The notes under the pieces are model-generated. The model had not been told where the DNA came from. It ran no database searches and worked only from the letters and a program-made list of their open reading frames with translations. From the NCBI RefSeq assembly GCF_932294415.1, contig NC_065536.1, positions 46,287,854 to 46,351,853 of the forward strand: a stretch of DNA of 64,000 nucleotides, in the 5' to 3' direction. Every line of letters begins with the position of its first letter. The first letter of the stretch is position 1. Of the stretch, positions 59,909 to 64,000 are shown one piece after another. This stretch comes from Quercus robur (lineage: Eukaryota; Streptophyta; Magnoliopsida; Fagales; Fagaceae). The position numbers and the translations under genes are program-made.

Positions 59909-59989
59909 GAGCAGATGATGAGAATTATTAGTTTTGAATGCTGACACTTCGTGAAGCTTTTCAAACCGAGCTTTTTAAAACTGATGCTC
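59909..59989 (+). ncRNA. C/D box snoRNA guiding 18S rRNA 2'-O-methylation (snR47/U36-like), copy 1
   Basis: An 81-nt C/D snoRNA. Terminal stem GAGCA (59909-59913) pairs with TGCTC (59985-59989). Box C is ATGATGA (59915-59921), box D' is CTGA (59941-59944), a degenerate C' lies near GTGAAG (59951-59956), and box D is CTGA (59981-59984). The segment before box D, CGAGCTTTTTAA, is complementary to the universally conserved 18S rRNA stretch UUAAAAAGCUCG. By the D+5 rule the methylated base is the first A after UU. This is the position guided by yeast snR47 (18S A619) and vertebrate U36, as I recall them. The D' guide (TTAGTTTTGAATG) has no target that I can name. It would act in the nucleolus with fibrillarin, Nop56/58 and 15.5K. 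Confidence 0.85.
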
Positions 59990-60850
59990 ACCCAAAATCC
60001 ACATTTAACAGTTTCTTTCATTTTTAATCTCTTTAATTATTTGATTTTCGTTTTTTTTTTTTTTGGATTAATTTCACCTTCGTTAAATTTAGAATTAGAG
60101 CTGAGTTAATTAACTGCTAAGACTTTCGCGACGTTCTTTTTTTGAATTTTGAAAATTTAATAATTAAATTTCATGTTTTTATTATATTTTTTACTTACAA
60201 ATTTAAATTTCAAAATTTACGAAAGATCAATTATTATGTTATCAAATTAATGTTAAAATTTTAAATTTTTGTAATTTAAAATAGTGTATAAAAAATAAGT
60301 TTATTGGTGAAATAGTAAATAACATTGGATTTAAAAAATGGTTAAATTTTTAAAATTTAATTTGAAGAGGTTAGATAGAAACTTTGTTCAAATACAGTTA
60401 GTTTTTTTTTTTCAAAGAAAGCATCTTTAAGATAAACAAGGATACAACCAAAAGTCTGCTCGGACCATGTAGCAATAAATACCATGGCTAAATGGCCCGT
60501 TTGGCCTCGGCCACGACCCAATTGAAATCTCAGCAAATATTTAAGTTAGCCTGATATTACTTACTTTTAATGAACAATTTGTCGAATTTCTTGGCTTGAT
60601 TACCTTTCAATAATTGTTTTTAAAAAAAAGAAGCTTGAATGCCTATGAATGGCAATCGACTTCAGGCTTCTATGATAATATTCATCAATCACCCTCTTCA
60701 CTTTAATGGGCCTTTCGTTTGGAGTTGGAAACTAGATGTTGGACCCAAATTAGAAAGAACAATTTTGACAATAAGTCGCAGAAATTAGGGACTTTTACAG
60801 CAAAAGCAGCCCACAGCAGCAAATAAGCCTAACAATTTTGGCATTTGAAC

Positions 60851-61849
60851 ACCAAACTGATCAGGAAAATTTGCTGCTCGGATCCGTCCAACTTTTTGCC
60901 TGATTAACTTGTCTAGCCCACCCAATTTCCTGCCAGATTTACCTGGAATTTTATTGAAGCAACATGAAGTTATAGTGTTCTACCCTCAAGTCTTCAACAC
61001 TTAATTAATTGGGCAGAAAAGGGAGATAGCATAAGATTTAATTCATAATATAAGGGGTTCTAATGAAGTATTTGGGGAAAAATTAAATTAAATGTAGTCT
61101 GAAGAGCTGAAATTTATATTTTTGAATGTGGAATTAGGCATGATAAACCTTGAACCGAACTCAGCTAGATCTAAATTTTGGTTGATTAAGGTATGCCAAA
61201 ATGTTTTATATTCGACGATGAACACAATGATTAAGGGATGAACACAATGAATATGCTAGCTTAAATTAGGGCAAATAAAAAGCTTATATATTCAAAACTC
61301 TCTTCATTTTTTTCAAAAGTAACGTGATGCTTTCTTATTTGTGATATATTTGGACAATTATTACATCACATGAGTATGGCCACCATATTGTAGAGAATCA
61401 ATTCACCAGTTAAGGTCTTACTCCAAAACTTAACCTTTGACCTTGAATCATTGGTTCTTAAACTATCTTGTATTTTTACTTTTTTTTTTTTAGAACGAAA
61501 CTAGGACCAAAGTGCTATTATAGGTAAAGGAATCCTCAACACTCAACCTGGATATACTATATATAGTCACAGATGGACGACATAATACCTAACCCAATTT
61601 CTATCACATTGGATTTGGATTTTATTACAGTATTTAAATTTATCCAAATTTTCATTTAAATATTTAAAATGTCTTTCTTATAAATCTATTTTTTTAATAT
61701 ATATACCTAAAGTAAATGTCTTTCTCCTTTCCTCTTACAAATCTATTTTTATACTTTCTTATTCTTCCTTGAGAAATAAGTACATATATGCTTACACATA
61801 TAATACGGGTACGAATGTTAAATTGAAAGAGTTTCGGAAAAAAGAAAAG
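60851..61849. other. intergenic DNA between the duplicated blocks
   Basis: AT-rich, no gene or element recognised. A poly-T run is at 61481-61490. Confidence 0.55.
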
Positions 61850-61949
61850 TTGAAGTTGAACGGCAGCGTTTCAAAGATAGAAGTTGAACGGCAGCGTTTC
61901 AAAGATAGCATGTGTGAAAGGGTGCGATGAGTAAGTGAAACGGTGCGGC

Positions 61950-62075
61950 GGTCAAGCTTAAGTATGCGAGTAAAACGACGTCACTTTAGCAGGTTTTTAG
62001 CAATTAGGGTTTCCGGGGTTCCCTCCTCACTCTATGCAGTATATATAAGGAGCTTTGTAGATAGCAAAACCTCAA
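61950..62075 (+). promoter_or_regulatory. snoRNA gene promoter, copy 2
   Basis: The same order as copy 1: AAAACGACGTCAC, telo-box TTAGGGTTT (about 62004-62012), TATATATAAG (62040-62049). The differences from copy 1 lie outside these motifs. Confidence 0.7.
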
Positions 62076-62249
62076 GTTTCTGCAAACTGAACTCAAGTAC
62101 ATGTATCTCCCCTCCGTTACAAAGTCTTCGTTTTTACTTTTGTTGTTATGTTTTTTTTGTCTTCGTGTTTCTTTGATTTTGTGTGTATCTTTCTTTGGCT
62201 CTGGTCTAATTTTTTTAGGTTTGGTTTATGTGAGATGGAATTGGGATCT

Positions 62250-62330
62250 GAGCAGATGATGAGAATTATTAGTTTTGAATGCTGACACTCCGTGAAGCTT
62301 TTCAAACCGAGCTTTTTAAAACTGATGCTC
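62250..62330 (+). ncRNA. C/D box snoRNA (snR47/U36-like), copy 2
   Basis: 81 nt with the same stem (GAGCA 62250-62254 with TGCTC 62326-62330), box C ATGATGA (62256-62262), box D' CTGA (62282-62285), box D CTGA (62322-62325) and 18S guide CGAGCTTTTTAA. It differs from copy 1 by one base (T at 59949, C at 62290) between the D' and C' boxes. All boxes, the stem and both guides are unchanged, so both copies could work. Confidence 0.85.
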
Positions 62331-62494
62331 ACCCAAAATCCACAGTTAACAGTTTCTTTCATTTTTAATCTCTTTAATTATTTGATTTTCGTTTTTTTTT
62401 TTTTTTTTGATTAATTTCACCTTCGATCTATTTAGAATTAGAGCTGAGTTAATTAACTGCTAAGACTTTCGTGATGTTCTTTTTTGAATTTCGA

Positions 62495-62935
62495 TTATTG
62501 GGTCGTAAAAATTGTAGCAAGATTGACAGCATAAAGAGAATCGGCATTTTTACCGAAATCTAATCTAATTAATAGAATGCAATCAAATTAGATAAGGTAA
62601 TTCTGTTTTGGTAGAAATCTGTGGCTGTGTTTGATATTTTCTCATCATAGTGAAAGCGTATTAGGCACCTCAGTTGACAAAGATGATGTAATACAGTAAG
62701 AAAAAGAATCGAATTAGGCATAGTTCTATACTTCTAATATCATGCTAATGTGTTTACCAAAAAAAAAAATATATATCATGCTAATGAACTAGAGGCACAA
62801 AGGGAATTAAAAACTGGAATTAGGATTTTTGAAATTTGAAAAGTTTTATGCCTGCATTTATTTTGTAGTAATAATAATCAATAAAGTATGGAGATAAATT
62901 TATCTTTATTTATATTGAAGGTGGATTTTGAAAAT
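62495..62935. other. segment present only in duplication copy 2
   Basis: About 440 bp interrupt the alignment of the two duplicated blocks. No terminal repeat or coding sequence is recognised. It may be an insertion in copy 2 or a deletion in copy 1. Confidence 0.5.
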
Positions 62936-63333
62936 TTAATAAGTTGAATTTCATATTTTTATTGTATTCTCTGCTTACTAAATTTTATGAAAATCAAAGA
63001 TAAATTACTATTTTATCAAATTAATGTTAAAATGTCAAGTTTATGTAATTTAAAGTTGTTTATAGAAAATAAGTTTATTGATTGAAGAGTAAATAACATT
63101 CGATTTAAACGAAATTTGATATGCATCTTAAAATCATAAGAAACATAAAATTTAATGGTTAAATTTTTAAAATTTACATCTAAAAAAAAATATTAGAAGT
63201 TTAAGGAGTTTAGATAGGAACTTTGTTCAAATACAGTCAGTTTTTTTTTTTTTTTTTCCTCAAAGAAAGCATCTTTAAGATAAACAAGGATACAATCAAA
63301 AGTCTGCTCGGACCATGTAGCAATAAATACCAT

Positions 63334-63630
63334 TGCCCCAAGAGGGGTGGCCCAGCGGTGCGGATCCCGCATGCATGCTCATGGTCCCATGTTCGAGTCG
63401 TGGCGGGTACCATGTGGGGGGGGGGATTTATGGCATGCAATGCGCCCCACACTCTGGCTCTCTTGGGGTGTTAGGGTGAGGTCTGTGGCGTCCCGGTCAC
63501 AGTAGCTATGGCTCAATCCAACATTCCCTAGCGGGGGGTGCCCCTATTAGGTCACGCCTTGGGGGGTAAGTCACATATGGTCGCCCCCGCCCCCCCTTTT
63601 GTTCATCAAAAAAAAAAAAAAAAAAAAAAA
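63334..63630 (+). mobile_element. tRNA-derived SINE, about 297 bp, with poly-A tail
   Basis: The 5' end has an RNA polymerase III promoter: A box TGGCCCAGCGG (63348-63358) and B box TGTTCGAGTCG (63390-63400), with tRNA-like spacing. A non-tRNA body and a poly-A tail (63608-63630) follow. ACCAT (63329-63333 and 63633-63637) is the core of the target duplication. The duplicated block at 60450-60500 has the uninterrupted sequence AATAAATACCATGGCTAAATGG, which is the empty site. The open frames on both strands here are incidental. Confidence 0.92.
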
Positions 63631-64000
63631 TTACCATGGCTAAATGGCCCGTTTGGCCTCGGCCACGACCCAATTGAAATCTCAGCAAATATTTACGTTA
63701 GCCTGATATTACCTACCTTTAATGAACAATTTTTGTCAAATTTCTTGGCTTGATTACCTTTCAATAATTTTTTTCTTTTAAAAAAAAAAAAAAAAGATGC
63801 TTGAATGCCTATGATTTTAGCAACAAAATAAAAAGGAATGGCAATCGACTTCAGGCTTCTATGATAATATTCATCAATCACCATCTTCACTTTAATGGGC
63901 CTTTCTTTTGGAGTTGGAAACTAGATGTTGGACCCAAATTAGAGAGAACAATTTCGACAATAAGTTGCAGAAATTAGGGACTTTTCACAGCAAAAGCAGC

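Larger units (their letters stand above)
59536..60850 (+). repeat. segmental duplication, copy 1
   Basis: From AACGGCAGCGTTTCAAAGATAG onward this matches the block starting at 61858, an offset of about 2.3 kb. It contains promoter, snoRNA, a MITE-like AT-rich part, and the ATGGCTAAATGGCCCGTTTGG region (60480s). It lacks the roughly 440-bp segment at about 62495-62935 and the SINE at 63334, both present in copy 2. Confidence 0.9.
61850..64000 (+). repeat. segmental duplication, copy 2 (runs off the window)
   Basis: It matches copy 1 from AACGGCAGCGTTTC (61859) on. It begins with a 27-bp tandem duplication (AAGTTGAACGGCAGCGTTTC... at about 61850-61904). About 440 bp at 62495-62935 are absent from copy 1, and a SINE has inserted at 63334. 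The match continues to the end of the window (GACTTTT-ACAGCAAAAGCAGC). Confidence 0.9.

Noticed and set aside
63343..63410. A tRNA gene
   Set aside because: The A and B boxes belong to a SINE head: the sequence continues into a non-tRNA body and poly-A tail and does not form a clean cloverleaf acceptor stem.

Overview
The window is AT-rich nuclear DNA from a flowering plant, most likely a woody eudicot. The evidence is a complete DYW-type pentatricopeptide-repeat gene, Tat-lineage Ty3 and L1 retrotransposons, CACTA, hAT and Mutator-type DNA elements, TRIM and SINE elements, and a snoRNA promoter with a telo-box. The species cannot be named from the sequence. One intact protein gene and two copies of one snoRNA gene are supported; almost everything else is transposable elements, many nested, plus simple repeats.

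Layout. 1-9.4 kb is AT-rich intergenic DNA with a short MITE (1930-2142), a CACTA remnant (4329-4873) and an 86-nt foldback beside it. 9.4-13.9 kb holds a hAT-type MITE (9380-9987) and an older element (about 10230-13836) into which a complete 2.37-kb non-autonomous CACTA element inserted (11086-13457, 3-bp target duplication). 16798-19277 is a hAT-ended fold-back element made of two inverted minisatellite arms. 26.2-31.3 kb carries RTE and L1 LINE 3' fragments. 32.0-36.7 kb holds two related gag-only LTR retrotransposons in minus orientation, one of them with a TRIM inside an LTR.

38593-41094 (minus) is the intact 833-residue DYW PPR gene, probably a mitochondrial RNA-editing factor. A 192-bp Mutator-type MITE lies 136 bp upstream of its ATG. 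41693-53409 is a hAT-type element split by an 11,165-bp Tat-lineage Ty3 retrotransposon (41894-53058; LTRs about 94% alike; TAAAT target duplication). The retrotransposon has gag, pol with two RNase H domains, and an antisense three-exon gene with its own TATA box. Its reading frames are broken mostly by stops that fit C-to-T decay.

53.7-59.4 kb has a MITE pair in opposite orientation, a three-fold tandem repeat of about 1.1 kb inside a larger terminal-inverted-repeat element, and another MITE. 59.5-64 kb is a direct duplication of about 2.3 kb. Each copy holds a telo-box/TATA promoter and an 81-nt C/D snoRNA whose guide matches the conserved 18S rRNA stretch UUAAAAAGCUCG (snR47/U36 site). 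A tRNA-derived SINE interrupts only the second copy, so the first copy preserves the empty site.

No new gene system is evident. The most unusual items are the duplicated snoRNA unit, the fold-back minisatellite element, the antisense gene of the Ty3 element and the gag-only LTR pair.
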